DNA of 64,000 bases. Origin: Larix kaempferi (taxonomy: Eukaryota > Streptophyta > Pinopsida > Pinales > Pinaceae). Below, in pieces: positions 13,047-22,676 of the stretch. Position numbers and translations under genes: made by a program. The stretch lies in the NCBI GenBank assembly GCA_027924585.1, contig BSBM01000059.1, positions 3,534,001 through 3,598,000 on the forward strand, in the 5' to 3' direction. The notes under the pieces were generated by a model that saw nothing but the letters and a program-made list of their open reading frames with translations, was not told the DNA's origin and searched no databases. Numbering within the stretch: the first letter of the stretch is position 1; the number at the start of each line of letters is the position of its first letter.

Positions 13047-14354
13047 TCTTTATAGGAGAGGGAAAATTCTACATTGTTAGGTTTCAAGCATGCAATGGTT
13101 ATGAAGATGCACACATGGTGAAACTTATATGATACCATTTCATGGTATTGATACATAGGGTATGTAAATAAGGATTTACATTTTCACCTATGTTTATGTT
13201 AGTTACAATACAATATTAAGACAAATTCCTTGCATATAATAATTGAAATTAGAATTATGAATGTGCCAAATATAACTCAATCTAACAACTATTGTAGTAA
13301 TGCCTTTCTATCACTGTAAGTAATTTCTATGAATAGAATAATGAAGTTACAACCATATACGTACAAATGGTGCATTTATGCAACAATGCCTTTTCATTAG
13401 TATAATCGATTTCTATGAATAAACTATTGAATAGATATAAAGAGAGGTCCATTGCAGGTAGAGACACATGATTAGACATGACATGGATATGAATTATGGA
13501 GGAGTATCCAACATCATAGCTACACCACTTTATTCAGCATATAAAACCTCCAGTGTCTGCACCAACGATCATCTCAAGAAAGGTTTCAAAGGTAGGGTTT
13601 CAATCCATACGCCAATTCTTCAGTCGAGTGACATATGTCAATCAATACAAGTCAACTATGTGTCGAGGGCTTCAAGTCGATGAGTTTACCTCTCAGTCGA
13701 TGCCGCATTCAGAAAAAAAATCTCATTCAAACCATCCATCATTCAATGGCAAGTTTATACAGATCCAACAATGTCGAAGTAAGCCTCCAATCAACATCTT
13801 TAAGATCCAGTCGAAGCATAAGTTGGTGGACAACAAACAACTAGAGCACCTCCAGATCGAATAGATTACAAGTAGGGAACACAATAGTTAAAGTCGATTG
13901 TCGATGATCAACTCCAGGTAATCAACAATCTTCTGCGCAACAAGTCCACACCACAGATCAAATTTTAGCCACTATGTGAGACATGTTGAATGCCCAAAAC
14001 TCTATTAAAATTTTCCTCAGTCCATTCACTTCAGAAAACATTTTAGATGTTTAACCTTTAGTCGATCCAGAGAATCATCCTGTCAACTATATTTCGATCT
14101 ACAGACAATTGGATATTGAGAGAAGTCAACCATCCAATATGCATGGATTCTACAGGTCGATAGATCCAGATCAAAGCACTAGGGCACATATTTGTTGAAA
14201 GTTTGTTTAGGGAATGCCCCCGGTAGTATAGCTAGACCCAGAACATCAAATAGTGATATATCACAACTAGAATAGCCATATCATGCAAAACAAATGTATG
14301 CTCATTAAATCACCGATGGAAATATTCTCATTATGTGAATCCTCAGATCACAAA
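13047..14354 (+). repeat. Large tandem duplication, unit 2 (about 1308 bp)
   Basis: Head-to-tail copy of 11679-13046, very similar throughout. It lacks about 90 bp present in unit 1 near 11940-12030 and has about 35 bp, around ATAGTGATATATCACAAC at 14250, that unit 1 lacks. The equivalent of the 131-residue frame of unit 1 is broken early (13468-13683), so that frame is not under visible constraint. Confidence 0.9.
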
Positions 14355-14643
14355 CCAATGAGCTCTGCTACCATGTTGGGACAAGTGATAAACTAGCAGA
14401 ATAGAAAGACATTTCCAGAAAACACTGGTGGTTTCTAAAAACACCATTTGCACTTGAGCATGAAGAACCATGATCCAACAATGTGATGATATACCGATCA
14501 AATATATATCTATAAATAGGTTTGGATAGAATCCCAAAACCCAAAACCAACAATCACGGGACCATATTATCCATAAAAAGTGGATTTTAAATCCAAAGTG
14601 GACATAAGTCGATGAGGGTACTAGCATACCATAGGTTCCAATA
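14355..14643. other. Non-coding spacer before microsatellite
   Basis: A 94-residue minus-strand open frame (14343-14627) has no recognisable domain. I see no other signal. Confidence 0.5.
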
Positions 14644-14835
14644 AGTGATGATGAGTGATGTCATTCATCATCATCATCTTGTCAAGGATGATGATGAATA
14701 GGATGACGATCGTCATGATGATGATGACGACGACAATGACGATGATGATGATGATGAGGATGGTGGTGATGATGATGATCAAGCTGATGATGCCGATGAC
14801 GTTGATGATCATGATGTTGATGATGATGCTACTGT
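14644..14835. repeat. Trinucleotide microsatellite (ATG/GAT)n, interrupted
   Basis: Nearly pure repeats of ATG, GAT and GAC words over about 190 bp, which translate as runs of Met or Ile on opposite strands. The open frames in it are artefacts of the repeat. Confidence 0.9.
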
Positions 14836-15725
14836 GATTTATATTTATTAAATTCATATTTTTTATTGTTATATATATTTATATATAACAAAATTCAAAA
14901 TAACTATAAAATAAAAACAAATTTTATTTACCTCCCTAGTCCCATGCTCGACATTCTAGTCCTACATTGGGTGCTCCATTACCAAATTTCATTTACCTCC
15001 CCTAGTTGCACGCGAGAAAGCCATTACAGACTCCATACACAATCCATTACACACTTCATCACACACTCCATAACTGTCAGCACTTCATACCCGCAAGAAA
15101 CATAGATTCCATACCATTGTGTGCTCGACACTCCATACCCACGAGAAATAGAGACTTCAAGCAGATATTTCAAGGCCAACATCCTTGATAAAGCAAATAT
15201 TTCAAGGCCAATATGCCTCCAAAATCGGTGAGTTCTCAATCCCCTACCCTTTTGTGGATCAAAATTATGAAAATTACTATTATTAGTAAACTAAGGAGGG
15301 TTGAGGGCCAAGTAGGTTCATGAGGGATAGATTCTATTGATGAGTACTACTTTACTCCAATTTTATATCTTGTAGCAATCATCCCCTGTTTCATTGGTTC
15401 GCTTGGATAACTCTGCGAAACCCTCAATCCCATGAAGGCCATCAAATAGATCGATTCATATGAATGCTAAGGTCATTTGCATCAAATATGTGTGAAGGCT
15501 ATTCAGATCGATTTACATGAGTGTTTCAACTTGCAATAAATACTAGTTGTTTTACCATGCAAGAGATTGATTTTTTTATGAGATTGTGGACTATAACATG
15601 CTATGAAAAAAATGCCTACGGTTGTTTTTTAAAGTTTATGAACTGTATATTCTTCTAGTTCCTTCTCTTCTCTTGCTTGTGGACTAATCTAGGAGTTTGA
15701 TCCCAAAAGTATTTCTAAACTAACT
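14836..15725 (+). other. Non-coding region upstream of gag-like frame
   Basis: Contains an imperfect internal repeat (ATATTTCAAGGCCAA at about 15165 and again at about 15197) and several ACTCCATA words between 15028 and 15140. I could not find a family-D LTR or a primer-binding site here, so the 5' end of the gypsy remnant that starts at 15726 is missing or not recognisable. Confidence 0.45.
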
Positions 15726-16868
15726 ATGGCATCTAAGACATCAAAAGCCACATGAACATGTAATGACACACCTCCTAGACAGGAAACCAATTCTATACCT
15801 CCAATGACCCAACCTGTTGAAGGACAACAATCCAACACACTTGTTACTACCATGGTTATGTTACCCATTCCTTCCCCACCTCAAAACTCGCGGGGAGGAT
15901 ACTCTTTATCCCCTACCTTCCTTACCGGTAATGTTAATACTACAGTAGATAATCAACAACCCGTGTTGGGTCAACCTTTACTTAGTGGTCAGCAAGTTGT
16001 TGCTGGGGGGCAACCCTCATCTCTTAACCATAATACTCCAGGAGGAGTTCCCATCGGTCCTTCCATTGGAAATTCCTTACCTCCCGGACCTTCCACTACG
16101 GGATTATCCCATGTCGAGGGACCATCCAATGTAATTCAACCACCATGGAGTCAAGCGTATCCAGGTTATCTTAACCCTATGTCGGGACAACTCAATCTCG
16201 GAAACGCACTCTATGGGGTATCCTACCCCGGAAATCCATACACTCCAATGGGACAGCAAAATGTTTTACAACACGGAACCCCACCTACAATCCCTCAAGT
16301 CCCACCACCCCCATTTGGTCCACCACCACCTCCCATTGGAGGCGGTGAGCCCCCCCACAACTCCGGAGGATGTGGACCTCTACCTTCTGGTGGAGAACCA
16401 CCTCATTCCGGCTATCATGGCCCACCCCCCTTGGCGGCGGAGGTGGAGGTCCTCCCCCTTCAAGAGGAGGCGGAGGACCACCCCCCCAGTGGTGGAGAAC
16501 CTCCACCTTATGGTGGAGGACCATCCCATCCTAGCGGTGGTGCTGGAGGACCATCCCATCCTGGTGGTGGTGGTGGAGGACCAACCTACTATGGTGGAGG
16601 TGGCAGTGGAGGCCCATCCTATCCTGGTGGTAGTGGTGGACCTCTACCATTTGGAGGTGGCCCACCCCCTCCCGGCGACGAAGGAGGGCCCCCACCTTAT
16701 GTTAACGGGCCACCTTATTATGGTAATGGACCACCTTTTGATGGTGGCGGACCTACTTACGATCCAGGCAATGCACCCCCTTATGGTAAGTTTCCTCCGG
16801 GAAAACCTTACAATCAGTCGATTCAAGGTCCTACCGGTCCATACATGCCTTATCAGCACTATCCAAAA
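15726..16868 (+). pseudogene. Gag-like proline/glycine-rich frame of a Ty3/gypsy element, truncated
   Basis: An ATG at 15726 opens the frame MASKTSKAT, which hits an in-frame TGA at 15753-15755 and then runs open past 16860. The first 150 or so residues are Pro, Gln, Gly and Ser-rich. From about 16290 to 16790 the sequence is low-complexity with GGGPS, GGPP and PPPFGPPPP blocks. It then stops resembling gag at PYQHYPKK, and the frame reads into the antisense side of the next gene. Proline/glycine-rich N-termini preceding the capsid domain are common in large plant gypsy gag proteins. No capsid domain, zinc knuckle or pol follows, so most of gag-pol is deleted. The gag identity is inferred from composition and position. 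A host glycine-rich protein is the alternative. Confidence 0.45.
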
Positions 16869-16872
16869 AAAA

Positions 16873-17784
16873 TTATAAATACACAAAATGAAAACTACAA
16901 GGGTCATTGTTCTTACCGATATCTCCCCACTCTACTCCCTCAGGAAAAACTAGGTCCGGATCCTCCCTGAAGTCCGTACCACTGTACGGATAGTCCTCAA
17001 TCATGAGTAGCTGGCCTTCCATCCAGGTAAAGAATCTGGAACCGTATCTGATGATCGGACCCCCGCCACCATGGCAGGACATCACCTCTGTCCATCGGGC
17101 CATGTGTGGATCCCTGGGATCCATGTCATCCAAAGTCACCTGCGGGCGTAAGAGGGGAACCCGCTCCAACAAGAATGAGATCACTATTGATCCATACCCG
17201 AACTGCTTGAGCTCTCCACACCGACACTTGGTCAGTTGATCTCGAAGGTTGGTGAGGAGTCCCTCACACCAGTTGAACACCTTCAGAGACATACAATCCT
17301 CCTCATACAAAATTTGGGACTTCTTAGCCAAGTGAGCTGCTTGGATCCCTGCTATCCTCACTATGGTGAAGAGTATAGCACGCAATGGACGATCTCGCAC
17401 CTCTTTAATGGGAATCTTCCCACTAGAGGCACGCGCATGTGGAGTACAGTGTTGGGAAATCAAGTCGTCTACCGTCTGGTCACTCCCTCGCGATCCGGTG
17501 AGTGATACATTATCCCCCCTCCAGGATAATCCTATCAAGAAATAGATGTCATCAACATCTATAGTCAATATATTTTCTCCGATCATGAAGTACTGCTGCG
17601 ATGCATCCCAACTCCAAAGCATATGCTCCAGTAGTAGGACTTGGTCCCTCATGCCCTGGACCTGGAATAACTTTAACAACCCACAGTTCCTCAATGCCTC
17701 CACACACAATAGATCGTTTGCTGCTTGCACATCTTCCACCTCATGCTCACGCTCACGCCATTCTAGAACCATGTCGGCGGCCAC
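16873..17784 (-). CDS. Antisense plant mobile domain (PMD)-like protein of a gypsy element
   Basis: A 303-residue frame is open on the minus strand. The first codon of the frame is GTG; the first ATG is codon 5 (17770-17772). A possible 3' splice site (TTTGACAG) lies just upstream, so the true N-terminus may be on another exon. Residues 66-97 carry the typical PMD signature, an aromatic residue followed by LTIDVDDIYFLIGLSWRG and a short VSLTG tail, resembling the L-x-L-x-D-V-x-x-L-L-G-L pattern of PF10536. PMD proteins occur as host genes and inside transposons, including as antisense frames between pol and the 3' LTR of Tat-lineage gypsy elements. Here the frame is antisense, lies 2.4 kb before a polypurine tract and LTR, and its stop abuts the gag remnant. 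That fits an element-borne antisense frame better than a host gene. It is uninterrupted, unlike its neighbours. Confidence 0.6.
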   Translation of the reverse strand: MAADMVLEWREREHEVEDVQAANDLLCVEALRNCGLLKLFQVQGMRDQVLLLEHMLWSWDASQQYFMIGENILTIDVDDIYFLIGLSWRGDNVSLTGSRGSDQTVDDLISQHCTPHARASSGKIPIKEVRDRPLRAILFTIVRIAGIQAAHLAKKSQILYEEDCMSLKVFNWCEGLLTNLRDQLTKCRCGELKQFGYGSIVISFLLERVPLLRPQVTLDDMDPRDPHMARWTEVMSCHGGGGPIIRYGSRFFTWMEGQLLMIEDYPYSGTDFREDPDLVFPEGVEWGDIGKNNDPCSFHFVYL

Positions 17785-20140
17785 AAACCTGTCAAAGGAA
17801 GCATTTCAACATCATTAGACCTCACCCAAACCATCAAAACTTTTTCTTGTGGCTTAGTTTTGATTTTTGAGATGGACGTTTCCGTCGTCGCACCTCGTCT
17901 TTGCAAATAGGGCGACATCGTTAAAAGACACCTTCTGGTTTTGCGACGACCTGGGTTCGTTGCAGTTCCCGTAAGGGATACCTACGACGACCCGAGGGCA
18001 CAAAAACCCCTCACAAATCAACCCCAAAAACCTAAAAAATGGACAAAAAATGAAATTGTAAACCACTAGAAAGGTGTTGGCTGAGATTTAGGTTTACTTG
18101 CTCCGAACGGCTTGTGAAATGGTCACTCATAGCTCTGGCAATCGATGAATGAAATTCTACTCCAAATGGCACTTTCTTCTCCCCAATTTGGCAAATAACA
18201 ATGGTAACTATATTTGGTCATTTTTTCTATTTTATAAACAAAAAGGAATATTCTTTTTCAAATTTAGATGCTCTATTGGTTATTTGCTATAGTTTTGATC
18301 ATTTTTACTGCATTTGAATGCCCAGTTGACTATTTGACCTAGTTTTCAAGCATGCAAGAGACGTTAAGTGTTTCATTTGCGCCGTTTTCGCATCGTAGTG
18401 ATCATCTCATGTATGAACAACCCGTTGAATGTTTTTGTTGTTATTTTCATTCGTTAGATTTCAATTATTTAATGATGATGAGATTACTCTTTGTTCTTTC
18501 TCGTGCTCTTAAAACCATGAGAATAAGTCACCAAGTTATGATTTATCACTTTTCCAAGCTCGTTAAACTCCTACGGAAAAGGAACCCCCCCGAAGTCTAT
18601 CTTTAAGCTCTTTTCAGGCTCTTGAAATACGAAAAGATCGCCAAGCGAACTTGTCACGTTCACGCTTGCTAAAGTATTTGAACGGTCGTATCCTTGGTGA
18701 TAGTTTAACCCTTTTTCGGACCAGGGGGCACTATTTACGAAAAAGGTATACTCCAGCCAATCATGACTGGAAGAGTCCTCTCCCGTGTTGTTTTACCCTT
18801 TTTCGGGCGACGAGGATAACTTTATGAAAAAGGACCGTTGGAGTCTTCTTTAGTTCTTCTCAGACTCTCTAAACATGAAATGACGACCGAGTTTACCTTC
18901 TATGGAATCGTTAAAATATAACATTGAAGGGCCCGTAATGGGATGAATCCCTCCTCTCTCAGGTTCAGAAAATATTTGGGATTGGACTCATCTATGATAT
19001 GAGCTATACCAAGCATTTGGTTACCCTCATCAAGCTCGTAAAAAACACATGAGGCACTCATCATTCATGATGGGGAAAAGGGAAATATTTTATGTTACAC
19101 TCTTTATCTGTGGCAGTACCTAGTCATTCTTGAACAAGGCACTCATTTGCATTTGCATACTTGGATCATGCGTTTGTCCTCGAGTTTTGCCTACTTCCCG
19201 AGTCTTGTTACTCCTTTGGGTCATCCAAAGAATACTTCCACCAATCAGTTGCGTTAGGAGTTGGTGTCGTACTCGTCATGTCAATACTGCCAAGTCATGC
19301 CATGCCCATGTTCAAGAATACTTTCACCACTCATTATCTGCAGTCAGTACACCTTCCACCATGTCGGTCTACTCTGAGTCAGTCTTGTATGTTACTATAC
19401 CATCCGATCTACTCCAAACATCTGTTATCGAGTTTCGTGTCGATGATGGGGGATTCATCATGGCCCTCCTTCGACGGATTCATCCTTGTCGACTTCAAAT
19501 CATCATTCGAGGATATTATCTAGAAACCAATAGAGTACCTTGGGCCTGCGTGCCTCAATGGCAGGTTACCTCGCTTTCAACATGATTTTACATCATTAAT
19601 TCTTGATTGAAATATTTCGTTAAGCGTTCGACTTCAACTCATTTATTCGTGCTTGACGATATGTACTGTGATACTTGGGGAATCATTGACATTAATGGTG
19701 ATTTCCCTCGCGCTTGTTAAAAGTATACATCAATGACCGGTAATCAAGTGGTTTCTACCATGTTCGACGTCAAGACATTTGTAATCACATGGACAAATTC
19801 GTATCATTGCAGGTTCGACTTGAAGACCCTGGGGAGTCATGTTTTACCCAGGTTGAAATGGAGATTGTTTTGAGTCATATTACACAGATCCACTTTTGTA
19901 TTGGTCATGGTTGTGTTATCATCTCATCATGGATCTATGCTTGTGTCTAATAGCCATGATTGTGTTTAGTCGGTCATTACTACCATGGATCCGCACTGTA
20001 TTGGTCGGCAACCATGTTGTGAGTCATATGAGACTGTGTACTCAGAGTCAGTTATACTACAGTAGCATCCTTCGTCCGACAAGTCCATTTCCATTCCTTC
20101 TGTCAAAGCATTTCACCTGTTCAGTTTCAACAGCTTCATG
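17785..20140 (+). other. Non-coding tail of the gypsy element (aORF upstream region to polypurine tract)
   Basis: Between the antisense PMD frame and the polypurine tract, neither strand carries a recognisable domain. The 151- and 120-residue overlapping frames at 19130-19585 are in different frames and match nothing. The first 220 bp (17881-17999) are GC-rich, with repeated GCGACGA-type words, and could hold the promoter of the antisense frame. The rest contains the paired hairpins at 18709-18833. The placement is typical of the long 3' untranslated region of large gypsy elements. Confidence 0.5.
18709..18833 (+). repeat. Two related inverted-repeat hairpins
   Basis: CCTTTTTCG at 18710-18718 is exactly complementary to CGAAAAAGG at 18738-18746. 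About 87 bp downstream the same layout recurs: CCTTTTTCG at 18797-18805 with TGAAAAAGG at 18825-18833 (one wobble). Both are preceded by GTTT-ACC. They lie in the non-coding tail of the gypsy element. Confidence 0.7.
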
Positions 20141-20155
20141 ATTTGGGGGGCATTC
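20141..20155 (+). other. Polypurine tract before family-D LTR
   Basis: ATTTGGGGGGCATTC sits immediately before the TGTTACGCC start of the LTR. A G-run followed by CATTC is the usual form of the plus-strand primer of plant gypsy elements. It shows that the LTR at 20156 began as a 3' LTR. Confidence 0.75.
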
Positions 20156-20456
20156 TGTTACGCCTAAATATTGCTACCCTGAAGTTTCCCATTACTGGAG
20201 GGATTAACTGACCTACTTTTCAAGGTCATCGCAGTTCACCTTTGTGCAACATGCGACGTCGCAGGTTGTCCTAATGCAGCCTGCGACGATGTCAGTTAGT
20301 TGGATGAAAGAGCATCTTCGAGCCCATTCTCGAAGCTAAGTGATGTGGAGCCCTATCCCTAGCCTTTAGGGGAGCTGGAATTCGGTTCCCTAGCCCTTGG
20401 GTGAGATCCCCTATCTCTCCCCTACCATATCTCAACTTATCCTATCCTCTTAGTCC

Positions 20457-20464
20457 TATATAAG
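20457..20464 (+). promoter_or_regulatory. TATA box of family-D LTR
   Basis: TATATAAG lies about 300 bp into the LTR. The aligned position of the opposite-strand copy has TATAAATA (30243-30250, minus). Conservation of a TATA element at the same place in two diverged copies marks the U3/R border. The start site would be expected about 30 bp downstream. Confidence 0.65.
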
Positions 20465-20839
20465 TGAAGCTCGTTCCCATTCCAAAGGGAGGAAATCTAT
20501 AGTATCTACATGCTGGTGAAATTAGCTTAGGAGAGATCTCTACTCATCCCTTGAGAGATCCATCATCCCTTTGGAGGCTTTTGAATTGGCTTGATCGAAG
20601 AAGGATTGCTACGTTAAGTCATTGGTTGTAATCACTTCCTTCTATGTACTTTCCCTTTTATACAGTAATATAAATGCTTTCCACCAAATCTCATTGCATT
20701 GATGATGTTTTGTGTAGTTTTCCTGCTTAACTACTTGCTTAGATCTATTATTGTTTAGGTGCATTTTACTACTTGTTTTGTTTCTGTATTGTCTTGACAG
20801 GTTTTGCAGCTGAGATCTAAAGACCATCAAGCTTGGATC

Positions 20840-21432
20840 TATTATTTTTTCGATAATTTCATTCCATTATCATTCAGGATCACTAACAGAATAACATGTA
20901 CAACATATCAATCATAAACACAATCATGCAAGCACACAAGAGGCATAGAGTTTCACCAGGGAAAATCAAGAAGGTGAAAAACCCCGCAACTTCCTCAGAG
21001 ATAGAATAAACCCAAGTACAAGATCACAAGGATCAAACCCAAAGATATGTCTCTAGCAGATGCTCCTCCTCTTCCACAAGTGTGCCACTTTCTCTCTTAG
21101 CTATGCGAGCTTGAGAAGTGAGTGAATGAATAGAATGAGGGACACACCCCTCTTATTTATACTTGACTTGACTTGCCAATTAATTCACTGGGGCCGACTT
21201 GCTACTCAAGTCTAATAACCCACCCACATGACCTAATCAGGGCCGACCCCTCATTGGTGGTCTAATAACCTATCAATACAAATGACAACACTTGTCAATA
21301 CACATGACGACACTTCCAAATACAAATGACGACACTTCCAATCAGAGGAATAATACATCTCTGTGGGATATACAATAAAGTACAAATGTAATACATAGAA
21401 GAATATCTTTCGAGGTTACAAATACATCAACA
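20840..21432 (-). repeat. Copia-1 3' LTR
   Basis: On the minus strand it begins TGTTGATGTATTTGTAACC and ends at an AT-rich block (TGAATGATAATGG near the end). It is about 593 bp long. It differs from the 5' LTR by scattered substitutions and lacks an 11-12-bp insertion (AACAACATATC) found there. The last dinucleotide is TA instead of CA. Confidence 0.9.
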
Positions 21433-21446
21433 CTCCCTCTTAACTA
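21433..21446 (-). other. Copia-1 polypurine tract
   Basis: On the minus strand TAGTTAAGAGGGAG directly precedes the TGTTGATG start of the 3' LTR, as expected for the plus-strand primer. Confidence 0.75.
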
Positions 21447-21916
21447 GGAAGGTATTCTTTCGTCACGGGTCATCTATACATATTGGCGCAAGTCTTCAAT
21501 TCTGGAGCTAGATCATCACCACCGGATCGCGGAGCATAAACATCATCACTACTGTTGTACTCGACATCTCGATCACTGGGATATCTCTGAATTATACTCG
21601 TCATAGGAAGTTCTACAGAGCCAGCCCTTTTTCACGTTGGATGTAGGCCCACCACCTGTAGGTCTTCATCAGCACTGGCCATACTGTGGAATCCTCAGGA
21701 CTGATTACGTGAGTCAACAAAACCTTGTAAGAGCATCCCAGGACTTTTACGAGCACACAACTCAACCTATCGGATCTCCCAAGACCTTTTACATGCCACT
21801 GCACAACATGTCCACGGCCACAGAGTATCATCCGGATACTCACGATCATACTGATCATAACATTGTTCACGAAGCACAACCCAGATTCACATCACACAAC
21901 ACTTACACTCACCGGC

Positions 21917-22350
21917 ATGGGAAGACACACTTCAACCATCCGTGAATGGCTTAGCACTTATATCTGCGCCATGGGAAAACACACTTCAACCATGCAAGAA
22001 TGGCACCGCATTTATATCCATAACCATGGGAAGACACACTTCAACCATGCTAGGAATGGCACAATACTTATATCGCAGCCATGGGAAGACAAACTTCAAC
22101 CATGCTCGAATGGCCCCAGCCCTTACATCTTCACTGTGGGAGAACACATCTACACCTTGTGAAGAATGGCTTCAGCCCTTACATATTTACTGTGGGAGAA
22201 CACATCTACACCTTGTAAAGAATGGCTCAACAATTACATCACGACCTTGGGAGAACACATCTACACCTTTGTCGGAAAAGCTCGAAAATTATATCATGAC
22301 CATGGGAGAACACATCTACACCATGTCTGAAAAGCCTATGTGCATATGTG
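21917..22350. repeat. Tandem repeat of about 56 bp, about eight copies, in Copia-1 3' region
   Basis: Units begin ATGGGA(A/G)(A/G)ACACA and contain CACC or CAACCATG, AATGGC and a TTA(T/C)AT block. They start near 21917, 21971, 22026, 22080, 22135, 22191, 22248 and 22303. The first four resemble one another (AGACACACTTCAACCATG), as do the last four (AGAACACATCTACACC), so the array grew in two phases. A stray unit lies at 22615-22655, and a CATCGTCCTGATGCTCATC family fills 22380-22610. The array lies between the RNase H stop and the polypurine tract. Confidence 0.85.
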
Positions 22351-22676
22351 TCTTCGGAACTCATCACACATGATCATCCTAATCATCGTCATTGCATCGT
22401 CCTAATGCATGTCGTCCAGAGCATCGTCCTGATACTCATCATCCACCATCAACCTAATCATACAATGTATCCACCTGATACATATCATCATACATGATCC
22501 AACTGATGCATATACATATACATGATCCAACTGATCATACACAACATCCAACTGATGCATATACAGAGAAGTAACTGGAGCATCGTCTTGATGCTCATCA
22601 TCCAGCGCTTACATCCATAGCCATGGGAAGGATCCTCCTCTCACCATGCTTGGAATGGCTCCTTCAAATGTGTCCA

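Noticed and set aside
14621-14857. Ile-rich and Met-rich frames on opposite strands
   Set aside because: Direct translation of the ATG/GAT microsatellite.
16213-16878. 221-codon plus frame and several minus frames over the proline/glycine-rich region
   Set aside because: Shadow frames of the GC-rich repeat. They give His/Pro or Gly/Arg-rich peptides with no domain.
17003-17870. Chain of plus-strand frames over the PMD region
   Set aside because: They lie opposite the 303-codon PMD frame and show no family features.
19130-19585. 151-codon plus frame in the gypsy tail
   Set aside because: Overlaps another long frame in a different phase, matches no family, and starts in a region otherwise non-coding.
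21917-22350. CRISPR-like array
   Set aside because: Units are directly adjacent and diverged, with no unique spacers, in a plant retrotransposon.
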